Below are positions 23,654 through 30,991 of a stretch of DNA of 32,200 nt, piece after piece. The DNA is from Acidobacteriota bacterium (GTDB taxonomy: Bacteria > Acidobacteriota > Terriglobia > Terriglobales > Acidobacteriaceae), in NCBI GenBank assembly GCA_003225495.1, contig QIAJ01000100.1:1-32200 (forward strand), in the 5' to 3' direction. Below the pieces are notes generated by a model that was not told the DNA's origin, searched no databases, and was given only the letters and a program-made list of their open reading frames with translations. Position numbers and translations under genes: made by a program. Each line of letters starts with the position of its first letter. The stretch's first letter is position 1.

Positions 23654-25705
23654 TCAAGGATGGCTTGCAGGCGGTGAGGCAGCCTCGATCATCTTCTGAA
23701 TCGAGGGCGCGATCATGATCAGCAAGTTCGCCCTGGGTTTCATCGAACGCTCCACTACCGCGAGTTGCTCTGTCCGCCACGAGTCTGGCAAGGTCTGGTT
23801 CTTCGCCAAGGCGTCGATCGCCTGTAAGCAGGCCGCCGAGAGAGTTACCAGGTCTTCCGACAGGGGGAGGTCTTCTGTGAGGAGAAACGATCGTTCCATC
23901 AGGGGCTTGAGGTTGGTGTGATTCCCCTGCCACTTGACGAGCCACGCTCTAATCTGCGCTTCTGAAGCGGAGTCCTTGTAGCCGCTCGCGACAAAACTTC
24001 CGACCAGTTCGGCAAAGTGGCGGGCGGTTGCGCTCTCAGGCCGCGCAGCATCAACCAGACGGTTGAGCGAGACGGACTGGACGGGAGGCTGCGGGAAAAC
24101 TTCGGAGCGCGTGTAATCCTTGGTTGGCTCCACCGCGTCGGCCAGCACGCGCAGGCTGCGGACGTCTTCCGCTCCTGCCAGTCGCCGCAGCATGGGCAGG
24201 TAGTTTGATTCGTGTGTCAAGCCCAGCCATCCAAGGCGCCAGCTGATTTCGTCCAGACGTTGATACATCGATTTCGGGTCCGTCACATTCTGTGGAGACC
24301 AGAAGCGCTCGGCGATCGGAGCCAGCCGCGGCCAGATGCGCGAGTCAATGGTTTCGGGAGTGATGTACTCGGCCCACATGCACGCCTCGCCTCCGAGGAT
24401 CAGTTTGGCTTCTTCTGGTGTCAGCGCAGCAGCGGCGCCTGACATGGGGTCGACGGCATAATGGCGCGCGGCGGGCCACATCAAGTCGAGGTAGTAGCCG
24501 TTCGAGAGCAACCCGCGATAACCCTGCTTAGCGGCTGCCGCCAGCGACTCTTGCCCGCGCCATGATTGCACAACTACATTTTTCGGCAAGTCCGGATGGA
24601 GGATTTCGTCCCAACCCATCATGATCTTGCCATGCTTGCTCACCATCCTTTCCAGGCGCTTGTTGAAATATGCCTGCAGATCGCGGTTGTCTTTCATACC
24701 GTGGGCGTGGATGAATTCCTGAATTTTCGGATTCGAGTTCCACGGCTTGTCGTCGACTTCGTCACCCCCGATGTGGAAGTACGCGTCGGGAAACAGACCC
24801 GCCATTTCTTCAATCAGCTTGTCGAGGAACTTGTAGGTTTTTTCCTGCGTAACGTCCAGAGCAGTCGCGTCGCCCGCGACCCGGCCGGGCGGATAAGTGC
24901 CAGGCTGGCTGGCAAGATCGGGATAGCCCACGACGATCGATCGGCTGTGCCCCGGCATTTCGAACTCGGGCACGACGCGGATGCCGCGATCGCGCGCGTA
25001 CGAGACAAACTCGCGAATCTCCGCCTGCGTGTAGTACTGCCCCTGTGATCCCATTTCATGTAGCTTGGGAAACTTCCTGCTTTCGACGCGGAAGCCTTCG
25101 TCGTCCGACAAATGCCAGTGCAGCACATTCATCTTCAGAGCGGCCATACCGTCGAGATTGCGTCTCATCACGTCGAGCGGCAAGAAGTGCCGGCAAACGT
25201 CAATCAGCAGCCCACGCCATGCGAAGCGCGGCTGGTCCTGAATGGTGAGGGCCGGGACAGCAAACCCCGCCGGAGTCACTTCTATGAGTTGCAAAAACGT
25301 CTGCAAGCCATGCAGTGCACCCAAAGTATTGGGCGCCGTAAGAGTCGCCTGGGTTGGAGTGACCTCGAGTGTGTAGGCTTCGTCCTCGCTGAGTTCCTGA
25401 ATCTTACGGCCTGCGTTTTCGCAATGGATTACCAGACTTGCCTTGGCAGTGTCAGCCGGCTGTTTGAGCAACGGCATTCCCGTCTGCCGGCTTAGCTGAT
25501 CAAGAAATCTCGAAATGCCGCTGTCGAGACGAGCATCTCTGGCGCCATTGACCGCCACCGTGAACAACTGATCTATGACGAGTTGACCGCTGCCCATTTG
25601 CAATTTGGCGGGAACCGGCATGAGGGCTGGCGTGGATGGCATTTGGGCCGCCGCAAAAAATGTTGAGAGAAGGAACGCACTCACGACAATCAATAGAGTT
25701 CGCAT
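23654..25705 (-). CDS. Secreted GH20 beta-N-acetylhexosaminidase
   Basis: The ATG at 25705 opens a signal peptide (MRTLLIVVSAFLLSTFFAAAQ) and gives 683 residues. A TATAGT at 25724-25729 just upstream suggests a very short leader and supports this start over the longer frame. Residues about 25-155 match the GH20 N-terminal domain, and the TIM barrel starts at about 160 with RGLLIDVCRHFLPLDV. The catalytic D315-E316 pair lies in HIGGDEVDD, and NVLHWHLSDDEGFR and MPGHSRS are also conserved. The enzyme removes terminal N-acetylhexosamines from chitin or glycan fragments outside the cytoplasm. A C-terminal helical region (about 520-683) is an additional domain of unknown role. Confidence 0.93.
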   Translation of the reverse strand: MRTLLIVVSAFLLSTFFAAAQMPSTPALMPVPAKLQMGSGQLVIDQLFTVAVNGARDARLDSGISRFLDQLSRQTGMPLLKQPADTAKASLVIHCENAGRKIQELSEDEAYTLEVTPTQATLTAPNTLGALHGLQTFLQLIEVTPAGFAVPALTIQDQPRFAWRGLLIDVCRHFLPLDVMRRNLDGMAALKMNVLHWHLSDDEGFRVESRKFPKLHEMGSQGQYYTQAEIREFVSYARDRGIRVVPEFEMPGHSRSIVVGYPDLASQPGTYPPGRVAGDATALDVTQEKTYKFLDKLIEEMAGLFPDAYFHIGGDEVDDKPWNSNPKIQEFIHAHGMKDNRDLQAYFNKRLERMVSKHGKIMMGWDEILHPDLPKNVVVQSWRGQESLAAAAKQGYRGLLSNGYYLDLMWPAARHYAVDPMSGAAAALTPEEAKLILGGEACMWAEYITPETIDSRIWPRLAPIAERFWSPQNVTDPKSMYQRLDEISWRLGWLGLTHESNYLPMLRRLAGAEDVRSLRVLADAVEPTKDYTRSEVFPQPPVQSVSLNRLVDAARPESATARHFAELVGSFVASGYKDSASEAQIRAWLVKWQGNHTNLKPLMERSFLLTEDLPLSEDLVTLSAACLQAIDALAKNQTLPDSWRTEQLAVVERSMKPRANLLIMIAPSIQKMIEAASPPASHP

Positions 25706-25933
25706 AGAGGTGAAAAATGTCGAACTATATTGGCAGGAACTGGAGTCGATTGTCGATAAAAAGGAACGGGGCTCGGAGTGCGCCGCAGGCCGCGCAGCGG
25801 CATTTGAAGAATTCAGGGGCCTTCTAAAGCGATTGGTCGCTGCCAAACAGGGCCCTATCGGGTCGCGAATTCTGCCGACTGCCTATGGAGTTACTGTGAT
25901 GGTGTGCGCACGCTAATGAAGCTCGCCTTGACC

Positions 25934-26644
25934 TCAGGACGCCACTAACCGTTCTAGGGCGTGCTGGTCGTGGATGATCAGGATAGAGCCCTTCAGCTCG
26001 ACGATACGTTGTTTTCTAAAGCCTGACAGAATTCGCGTGATCGTCTCGCGGCTTGTGCCGGTGAGTTGCGCGATGTCTTCATGGGTGAGCGTCAACCTCA
26101 CCCGGACAACGCCATTCATTGCCGGCTCGTCCATCGCAGATGCAAGCAGGAATTTTGCGACTCTGCCGGTGACTGAGTGGGACAAGCCAATAGAACGGAT
26201 TACGTCATATGCCTGCCCGCAATCACGGCCAATCTGCTGCACCGCCCGCAAACAAGCATCGCTATGTTGCTTGAGGAACAAAAGGAAATCTTCCCCGCTA
26301 ACAAAGTGCAATTGGCTGGGCTGCATCGTCTCAACTGTCACCTGATAGGGCTTGCCCGTCACTATCGCATCCAGCCCGAGAACTACTCCGGGGTTCGCGA
26401 TCCGCAGGATCAAAGCCTTTCCGTCACGAGAAGCGGTGCTGACTTTCGCTTGACCTTGGCAAAGCAGGAATACTCCGCGAGGGGTTTGTCCTTCAACGAA
26501 TATGACGACGACGCGAGGAAAAACCGCCGCATGCTTGATCTTGTTGAAAGCGTCTCGCGATATCTGCGATAGTGCGCAGAAGAAGCCTTCAGAGGGCAAA
26601 TGACAGTTCAGACATTCAGCCGACAATTGACAGGATGAATTCAT
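25934..26644 (-). CDS. Crp/Fnr-family regulator with N-terminal cysteine cluster
   Basis: The 236-residue product has an N-terminal segment with four cysteines (C5, C11, C14, C23), a cyclic-nucleotide-binding-type beta-roll (about 40-135), a long dimer helix, and a C-terminal helix-turn-helix (HEDIAQLTGTSRETITRIL, about 190-208). Cysteines in this position can hold an oxygen-sensitive Fe-S cluster in Fnr, but the spacing differs from E. coli FNR. The recognition helix has the SRETxxR arrangement of Crp (which reads TGTGA) rather than the Fnr ExxSR. A promoter at 26664-26691 lies just upstream of the ATG. It precedes the GH20 gene by 228 bp on the same strand. Confidence 0.87.
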   Translation of the reverse strand: MNSSCQLSAECLNCHLPSEGFFCALSQISRDAFNKIKHAAVFPRVVVIFVEGQTPRGVFLLCQGQAKVSTASRDGKALILRIANPGVVLGLDAIVTGKPYQVTVETMQPSQLHFVSGEDFLLFLKQHSDACLRAVQQIGRDCGQAYDVIRSIGLSHSVTGRVAKFLLASAMDEPAMNGVVRVRLTLTHEDIAQLTGTSRETITRILSGFRKQRIVELKGSILIIHDQHALERLVAS

Positions 26645-26663
26645 ACGTTCGGGCGCCAGCTGG

Positions 26664-26691
26664 ATAGTATGACCACGGGGTACAAGTCCAA
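26664..26691 (-). promoter_or_regulatory. Predicted promoter of the Crp/Fnr gene
   Basis: On the minus strand TTGGAC (26686-26691) and TACTAT (26664-26669) are separated by 16 bp. The predicted start point is only about 12 nt from the ATG, so the leader is very short. Confidence 0.45.
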
Positions 26692-26813
26692 CTGCTCAAA
26701 ATTGCTCACTACGGTCGGGGGGGCACCGATTTAGGGCTCGATTCGCTCCGCCGGGGCGGAGGATACTTCCCCGCCCCCGGAATAAATCCGAAGGTGGTTT
26801 CCAGGCTCAGTTC

Positions 26814-27116
26814 TTAGAAAGCGTGGGTGCCGTGGGTGATTGCGGCGCCTGCCCGCAACGCGGCAGCGACGTTAACGACCTCAGCAATCTCGTGATCGGT
26901 TGCGCCTGCCTCGCGTGCCTTGCCGGCATGGATCTGGATGCAATATGGACACTGAGTGGTAAATGCTACCGCCACCGCCATCAATTCCTTGTACTTCACT
27001 GGTATGGCGCCGGGAGCCATTGCTGCTTTATCGAATGCCCAGAAGGCTTTAGTAGCCTCCGGCGCGCTGGTCTCAATGGTCTTCAGTTTGGAGCCCAGAC
27101 TCTTTATGTCGTACAT
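26814..27116 (-). CDS. AhpD/carboxymuconolactone-decarboxylase-like protein
   Basis: The ATG at 27116 follows GGAGG and gives a 100-residue all-helical protein. The AhpD motif is complete: E45 then C57PYC60 and H64 (ELMAVAVAFTTQCPYCIQIHAGKA). AhpD-type proteins use the Cys pair in peroxide reduction, often with a thiol or lipoyl partner; the family also includes carboxymuconolactone decarboxylases. With the CxxC-x3-H intact, a redox role is more likely than ring decarboxylation. It is a single-gene unit. An ORF from 27254 exists in the same frame, but its extra N-terminus looks unconvincing. Confidence 0.87.
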   Translation of the reverse strand: MYDIKSLGSKLKTIETSAPEATKAFWAFDKAAMAPGAIPVKYKELMAVAVAFTTQCPYCIQIHAGKAREAGATDHEIAEVVNVAAALRAGAAITHGTHAF

Positions 27117-27323
27117 TGCGACCTCCACGAGCAATCTCGGTTGGCACCCCTGAAAGTCGAGTTCAGACGCGCGCTTCGCGCGTTCGGCCATAGCGAAAAT
27201 CTTGCCCTCTAAATGACATATCGGAAATGGATGACGAAAGACGACAAGGACCAAAGAAAATTCTGATCTCGCCGACCAGATAGCGGCGAATAGGCTGGAA
27301 ATTGACTTGGTTCCGTAAACCAG

Positions 27324-27539
27324 TCAATTCCCGGAGTCGCGGTTGTGCGATAAGTTTGCGCCACTGAGTAGCTTATCGGCGGCTATCTTCCGCAGCCGCT
27401 TGATGTGCTCCTGAAGATCATCGCGGAGTTGTATCAGCAGTTGATGTGCCTCGTCAGTGTCGTCAGTTGAACACACCTTCTTGACGAGATCCTGGATTCG
27501 ATCTTCCAAACGGCGGCGTTGGTTCAAGGGAAGGGCCAA
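27324..27539 (-). CDS. Small coiled-coil protein of unknown function
   Basis: A 71-residue product from a TTG start contains a heptad-like helix (RRRLEDRIQDLVKKVC and LIQLRDDLQEHIKRLRKIAADKLL). The composition is charged, with no signal peptide or membrane segment. There is no Shine-Dalgarno sequence; a run of ten Ts (plus strand) lies just upstream of the start. It does not match a family I recognise. The helical pattern and absence of stops suggest a real gene, but chance remains possible. Confidence 0.4.
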   Translation of the reverse strand: MALPLNQRRRLEDRIQDLVKKVCSTDDTDEAHQLLIQLRDDLQEHIKRLRKIAADKLLSGANLSHNRDSGN

Positions 27540-27695
27540 TAGATTTTTTTTTTAATGCTATCGCCGGGCGTAGTAGTCCGCCATAAGGGAAAGACCGTAG
27601 GATTGCTTACATAGAAAGTCAGCGGATTCCGGCAGCGGGAGAGCTAGGGCTTGCCCGAGGGCCGCGGCACACCTTGTAAATTTCAGGAAACAAAT

Positions 27696-27772
27696 TGGTC
27701 GGGACGGCGAGATTTGAACTCGCGACCCCTTGCACCCCAAGCAAGTGCGCTACCAGGCTGCGCTACGTCCCG
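27696..27772 (-). tRNA. tRNA-Pro (anticodon GGG)
   Basis: Read on the minus strand the sequence folds as a tRNA: acceptor CGGGACG/CGTCCCG, D arm GCGC...GCGC, anticodon stem CTTGC/GCAAG with loop TTGGGGT (anticodon GGG at 27736-27738), and TPsiC arm GCGAG-TTCAAAT-CTCGC. Discriminator A73 is followed by an encoded CCA at 27696-27698. It would decode CCC and CCU. It stands alone between the coiled-coil gene and galE. Confidence 0.97.
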
Positions 27773-28002
27773 ACTCGAGTCTACTGCCGAGGCCGGCAGC
27801 CGGGGCTAACTCGATGATTCTACCATCAGTCTGCTTCCAGGCTGTATCTTACGACATGCTTCGAGTCCGAAGACGATCGTGCCCGCCGAGTGCAGTTCGC
27901 ACCGCGCGGGTTGCGCTGTTATCAAACTCAAAACCCGTTCATACCACGTGCACGCGAAGTGAAGTGCCGCGATTGAACTCTTATTGGATCGAATACAGCG
28001 AC

Positions 28003-28031
28003 TTGCAAGCGATGTTTCAATCCGCTCAAAT
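28003..28031 (+). promoter_or_regulatory. Predicted promoter of galE
   Basis: TTGCAA (28003-28008) and TCAAAT (28026-28031) are separated by 17 bp, giving a leader of about 32 nt to the TTG start of galE. Confidence 0.4.
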
Positions 28032-28069
28032 AGAAGAGTTGCTCAGATAAGGAACGAGGTCTCGAACCA

Positions 28070-29038
28070 TTGGCAATCCTGGTCGTTGGTGGAGCAGGTT
28101 ATATCGGCAGTCATGCGGCTCGTGCGCTGCAGCGCGCGGGCTATGAAGCGATCATCTACGACAGCCTCGTGAATGGACATCGGCGTCTCACGGAGGGATT
28201 CGAACTGATCGAGGGCGACATCGCCGATCAAGGCAAGCTGCGATCTGCACTCAAGCGAGTCGATGGCGTGATGCACTTCGCTGCGCATGCTTATGTGGGC
28301 GAATCGGTCCAGAATCCTCGCAAGTATTTCCAGAACAATGTGGAGGCTGCGTTGGGTCTGCTGAACGAAACAATCGACGCCGGTATCCGTCGCTTTGTTT
28401 TCTCTTCCACCTGCGCAGTGTACGGTGACCCGGCCAAGGTTCCAATCACGGAGGACAACCCGCGCCAGCCGGTGAATCCCTATGGCACCTCCAAACTTTT
28501 TTGTGAGTTTGCGCTGGAAGCCTACGATCGCGCTTATGGATTGCGTTCGGCGCGCCTGCGCTACTTCAACGCCGCCGGAGCCGATGACAGTGGCGAGATT
28601 GGTGAACTCCACAATCCCGAGACTCATCTGATTCCGCTTGCTCTCGCCGCTACTGGAGACGGATCGGAGCTGAATATCTTTGGCACTGACTATCCAACTC
28701 CGGACGGCACTTGCATCCGCGACTATATTCACGTAAATGACTTGGCTGATGCCCATGTGCGCGCTTTGCAGCATCTGGAAAAGGGCGGCGAGTCCGTCGC
28801 TCTGAATCTGGGGACCGGGCGCGGAGATTCCGTTCTTGACGTCATCAAAGCAGCCGAAGCTGCGACTGGGCGCACCGTCAAGCGGAAACTTGGGCCGCGG
28901 CGACCGGGCGACCCTCCAGTTCTGGTTGCGGATGCCGCGCGCGCTCAGAAAGTGCTCGGATGGAGAGCCACGCGCTTGCTGCCCGAAATCGTTTCGAGCG
29001 CCTGGAAATGGATGAAGACGGTGCAACGGAGTTCCTGA
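28070..29038 (+). CDS. galE: UDP-glucose 4-epimerase
   Basis: The 322-residue product is an extended short-chain dehydrogenase with the NAD motif GGAGYIGSH (7-15). The catalytic S-S-T (112-114) and Y138-x3-K142 (NPYGTSK) are intact, and the GalE-type blocks RYFNAAGAD, GTDYPTPDGTCIRDYIHVNDLADAH and GDPPVLVAD are present. It interconverts UDP-glucose and UDP-galactose for cell-envelope polysaccharides. The start is TTG (in CCATTGGCAATC) with GAGGT 10 nt upstream. It is the only plus-strand protein gene in this part of the window. FkbM and GT-C genes downstream suggest a polysaccharide context. Confidence 0.94.
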   Translation: MAILVVGGAGYIGSHAARALQRAGYEAIIYDSLVNGHRRLTEGFELIEGDIADQGKLRSALKRVDGVMHFAAHAYVGESVQNPRKYFQNNVEAALGLLNETIDAGIRRFVFSSTCAVYGDPAKVPITEDNPRQPVNPYGTSKLFCEFALEAYDRAYGLRSARLRYFNAAGADDSGEIGELHNPETHLIPLALAATGDGSELNIFGTDYPTPDGTCIRDYIHVNDLADAHVRALQHLEKGGESVALNLGTGRGDSVLDVIKAAEAATGRTVKRKLGPRRPGDPPVLVADAARAQKVLGWRATRLLPEIVSSAWKWMKTVQRSS

Positions 29039-29066
29039 CTAGCGATTCGGAGAAAAACTGGGAACT

Positions 29067-29468
29067 TCAGAAATTCCGCTGGCGGGCGCCCGCGTTCGCC
29101 AGGCGATTGGCTTCGGCGTTTTTTTCGCGGGTCACATGATTAATGGAGAAACTGAGGGACCGCGCCAGCTTCCGGCAAATCCAGTGCAGTGAATAGAGAC
29201 GCGGGCTGCGGCATTTGTATTCTCCGCGCATCTGCCGAACCACTACTTCCGAGTCGGAATAAACCTGCAGGACCGTCGCCTCGAGATTCAGGGCGCATTG
29301 CAGCGCTTCGAGCAGGGCGACATATTCGGCCACATTGTTGTCCTGGTGGCCGATCCACTTTGAAATTTTGATGGAAGCGCCTTCGGGGCGGACGATTACG
29401 ACGCCAATGCCCGACGGTCCGGGATTACCCAGCGAACCGCCATCCACGTAGGCCACGAGAACTGACAT
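29067..29468 (-). CDS. rnhA: RNase HI-family protein with D-to-N change at the fourth catalytic position
   Basis: RNase HI cleaves the RNA of RNA-DNA hybrids. From the ATG at 29468 the product has 133 residues. D9 (YVDGG), E48 (AEYVALLEAL) and D72 (YSDSE) match the catalytic carboxylates of the family, and NHVTREKN precedes the C-terminal motif. The fourth carboxylate, usually in N-x-x-A-D-x-L-A-N, is Asn here: N121 in NAEANRLAN, with codon AAT. This is often a tolerated change in RNase HI, but the effect is not known here. The compact form lacks the basic protrusion typical of E. coli RnhA, as in the shorter Rv2228c/YpdQ-like group. Confidence 0.85.
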   Translation of the reverse strand: MSVLVAYVDGGSLGNPGPSGIGVVIVRPEGASIKISKWIGHQDNNVAEYVALLEALQCALNLEATVLQVYSDSEVVVRQMRGEYKCRSPRLYSLHWICRKLARSLSFSINHVTREKNAEANRLANAGARQRNF

Positions 29469-29485
29469 CACCAACCTGTCTTTAC

Positions 29486-29514
29486 AACATGCGGTAGAAG
29501 GAGCGCGGCGTCAA
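29486..29514 (-). promoter_or_regulatory. Possible promoter of rnhA
   Basis: On the minus strand TTGACG (29509-29514) is followed after 17 bp by CATGTT (29486-29491). The -10 box is poor. Confidence 0.25.
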
Positions 29515-29685
29515 GAAATTAGTTTTTCGCCGAACATCAACCGTAACCTTGGCGGCGCGGTTGTGCAAGATTCTGTGGAAAACCGGGCCCGAATTGTTCC
29601 CACATTTAGAACGCATTTTCGATTCATGAAGTTGTAACGTTCGCCAAAGAGTTCAGAAAAAAATCAATTGCACCGAAAAGCGGCA

Positions 29686-29714
29686 TTGACATTTTATGAC
29701 GTAGCTTTTAAGGT
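29686..29714 (+). promoter_or_regulatory. Predicted promoter of the structured RNA
   Basis: A perfect TTGACA (29686-29691) is followed after exactly 17 bp by TAAGGT (29709-29714). The predicted start of transcription is near 29720, where the structured sequence begins. The 220 bp between rnhA and this site hold no visible gene. Confidence 0.55.
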
Positions 29715-29719
29715 GACTC

Positions 29720-29973
29720 CCGTCGATGGTCGAAAGGGTCAGCCAAAATAAATCGTGGCGAACCCGAAGTAGGCTGGGCGATGGGCAAGCTGAGGCAACT
29801 CAGTAAGCTGCCAAACCCGAAAAAACCGACTGTTCTGCGAGGTTCAGCCGGGGTTTGGAACTGCGAAAGCAGTGGTCGCATCAGGGGTCGTGACGGTGCA
29901 TGTCTCCACGTTGTTGGCTTCCTCGCAGGAGCCGGCGGCTAGAGCATAACCAATGTCACGGCCCTTTTAATTT
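29720..29973 (+). ncRNA. Candidate structured non-coding RNA, about 250 nt
   Basis: No protein gene fits here, yet the sequence is dense in paired segments: CAGCC/GGCTG (29740-29744 with 29772-29776), a long helix GGC-AGCT-GAG capped by a GCAA tetraloop with an AGTA bulge (29784-29812), AAACCC/GGGTTT (29813-29818 with 29851-29856), ACTGC-GAAA-GCAGT (29860-29873), GGCT-CCT/AGG-AGCC (29916-29933), and a closing helix GGGTCGTGAC/GTCACGGCCC (29885-29894 with 29955-29964, one G-U) followed by TTTTAATTT. TGCGA (29836-29840) can pair with TCGCA (29876-29880), a possible pseudoknot. A promoter fits just upstream. It does not match RNase P, tmRNA, SRP or 6S RNA as I know them. Identity is unknown. Confidence 0.55.
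29885..29973 (+). terminator. 3' helix and T-rich tract of the structured RNA
   Basis: Ten base pairs (29885-29894 with 29955-29964) enclose a 60-nt region that includes a second hairpin (29916-29933). TTTTAATTT follows. It may act as the terminator, though the large loop makes it less typical. Confidence 0.4.
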
Positions 29974-30094
29974 CTTCCTGCCACATTGTCTTCGCTTTTG
30001 CTTTCCCCTTCATCATTTGCGTACAACGCCAAAGGGCAGTGCCCGAATAGGCGTGTCCTGAGCTCCCTCCGAAAAATGGTACGAGAACACACTG

Positions 30095-30940
30095 TCAAAG
30101 CGCTGAGAACATTTCCGTCGGACAGGCAAACAAATTCTGCAGCGGACGGGCGCTGTCGCGGACTTCAGTGGGTCCATGGGATGTGAGTTCGAATGTCGTG
30201 TAGCCCGCGCTTTCGAAGGCGGCTAACGCTTCGCGAAGATTGGTGCGTTGAAGATATTCGAACATTATCAACCGGACTCGCTTGGACTGAAGCAGCCTCC
30301 GCATGCCACGGATGACGGCATTCTCATGTCCCTCGACGTCGATTTTCAATACGCTAATCTCAGATGAAATCGCCCGCTCATCCAGGAATTGGTCGAGGGT
30401 GACGCGGCGGACAGTTCGCTTCGGGATGGCAGTTTCAAATCCTACAACAGTGCGGTTGCAGCTGCTGGCGCCGCCGGCATCTTCAATTTCCACCGTGCCT
30501 TGAATGTCAGAGACCGCGAGTTCATGAACTTCGAACGGGAGCTGGTTGAGTTCCAGGTTCTCTCTCGCGCGCGCTGCAGCGATCGGATTCGGTTCAAACA
30601 AAATGGCTCGATCAACCTTATCCGCGAGGAGAAGGCTGACCGAGCCTACGTTTGCGCCGACATCCACCAACAGACCACCAGTGAGATGAGCACGCAAGAA
30701 CTCGATGTCCACTGAACCGGGCACACGGTAGTAAAGGAAACCGGCCGCTATATCCGAGTCCGGGTAGGCAATAAAGCGGAAGGTGTTATGCATTCGAACA
30801 ATGATTGGCAAGTTGACGACGCGCTTCCATAGTTGCCAGCCGACAAAGATCATGACGCGCGTTGCTCGTTCGCCCCGATTCGAGGGATCGCACCAAATGG
30901 AATGGAGGATCGAGAAAAGTCTTTGCAGGAGGTTTGCCAC
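30095..30940 (-). CDS. FkbM-family methyltransferase
   Basis: The 281-residue product has a class I methyltransferase core of the FkbM type: motif I LLVDVGANVGSVSLLLA (about 89-105), AILFEPNPIAA, then VRRVTLDQFL and the hallmark SVLKIDVEGHE (about 192-202) with RLIMFEYL. FkbM-like enzymes O-methylate sugars or natural-product hydroxyls, and many lie in polysaccharide gene groups. The N-terminal part (about 1-85) shows hydrophobic patches but no clear signal peptide. The start is GTG without a good Shine-Dalgarno sequence. The next gene upstream, a GT-C membrane protein 51 bp away on the same strand, is probably co-transcribed. Confidence 0.88.
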   Translation of the reverse strand: MANLLQRLFSILHSIWCDPSNRGERATRVMIFVGWQLWKRVVNLPIIVRMHNTFRFIAYPDSDIAAGFLYYRVPGSVDIEFLRAHLTGGLLVDVGANVGSVSLLLADKVDRAILFEPNPIAAARARENLELNQLPFEVHELAVSDIQGTVEIEDAGGASSCNRTVVGFETAIPKRTVRRVTLDQFLDERAISSEISVLKIDVEGHENAVIRGMRRLLQSKRVRLIMFEYLQRTNLREALAAFESAGYTTFELTSHGPTEVRDSARPLQNLFACPTEMFSAL

Positions 30941-30991
30941 GGCGCGATTAGTGTACAGCCCGGTCCGACTCCGAAGAATTCGCAGCGACGG

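Noticed and set aside
26747-26762. CTCCGCC/GGCGGAG hairpin between the Crp/Fnr and AhpD-like genes
   Set aside because: It lies downstream of the AhpD-like gene but has no T-run; it is a GC-rich chance palindrome as likely as a signal.
28043-29026. 327-codon open frame antisense to galE
   Set aside because: galE on the plus strand is intact with all motifs. The antisense frame has no recognisable domain and no ribosome binding site.
29986-30186. 66-codon plus-strand frame after the structured RNA
   Set aside because: It has a TTG start with no Shine-Dalgarno sequence, overlaps the FkbM gene end and shows no domain.
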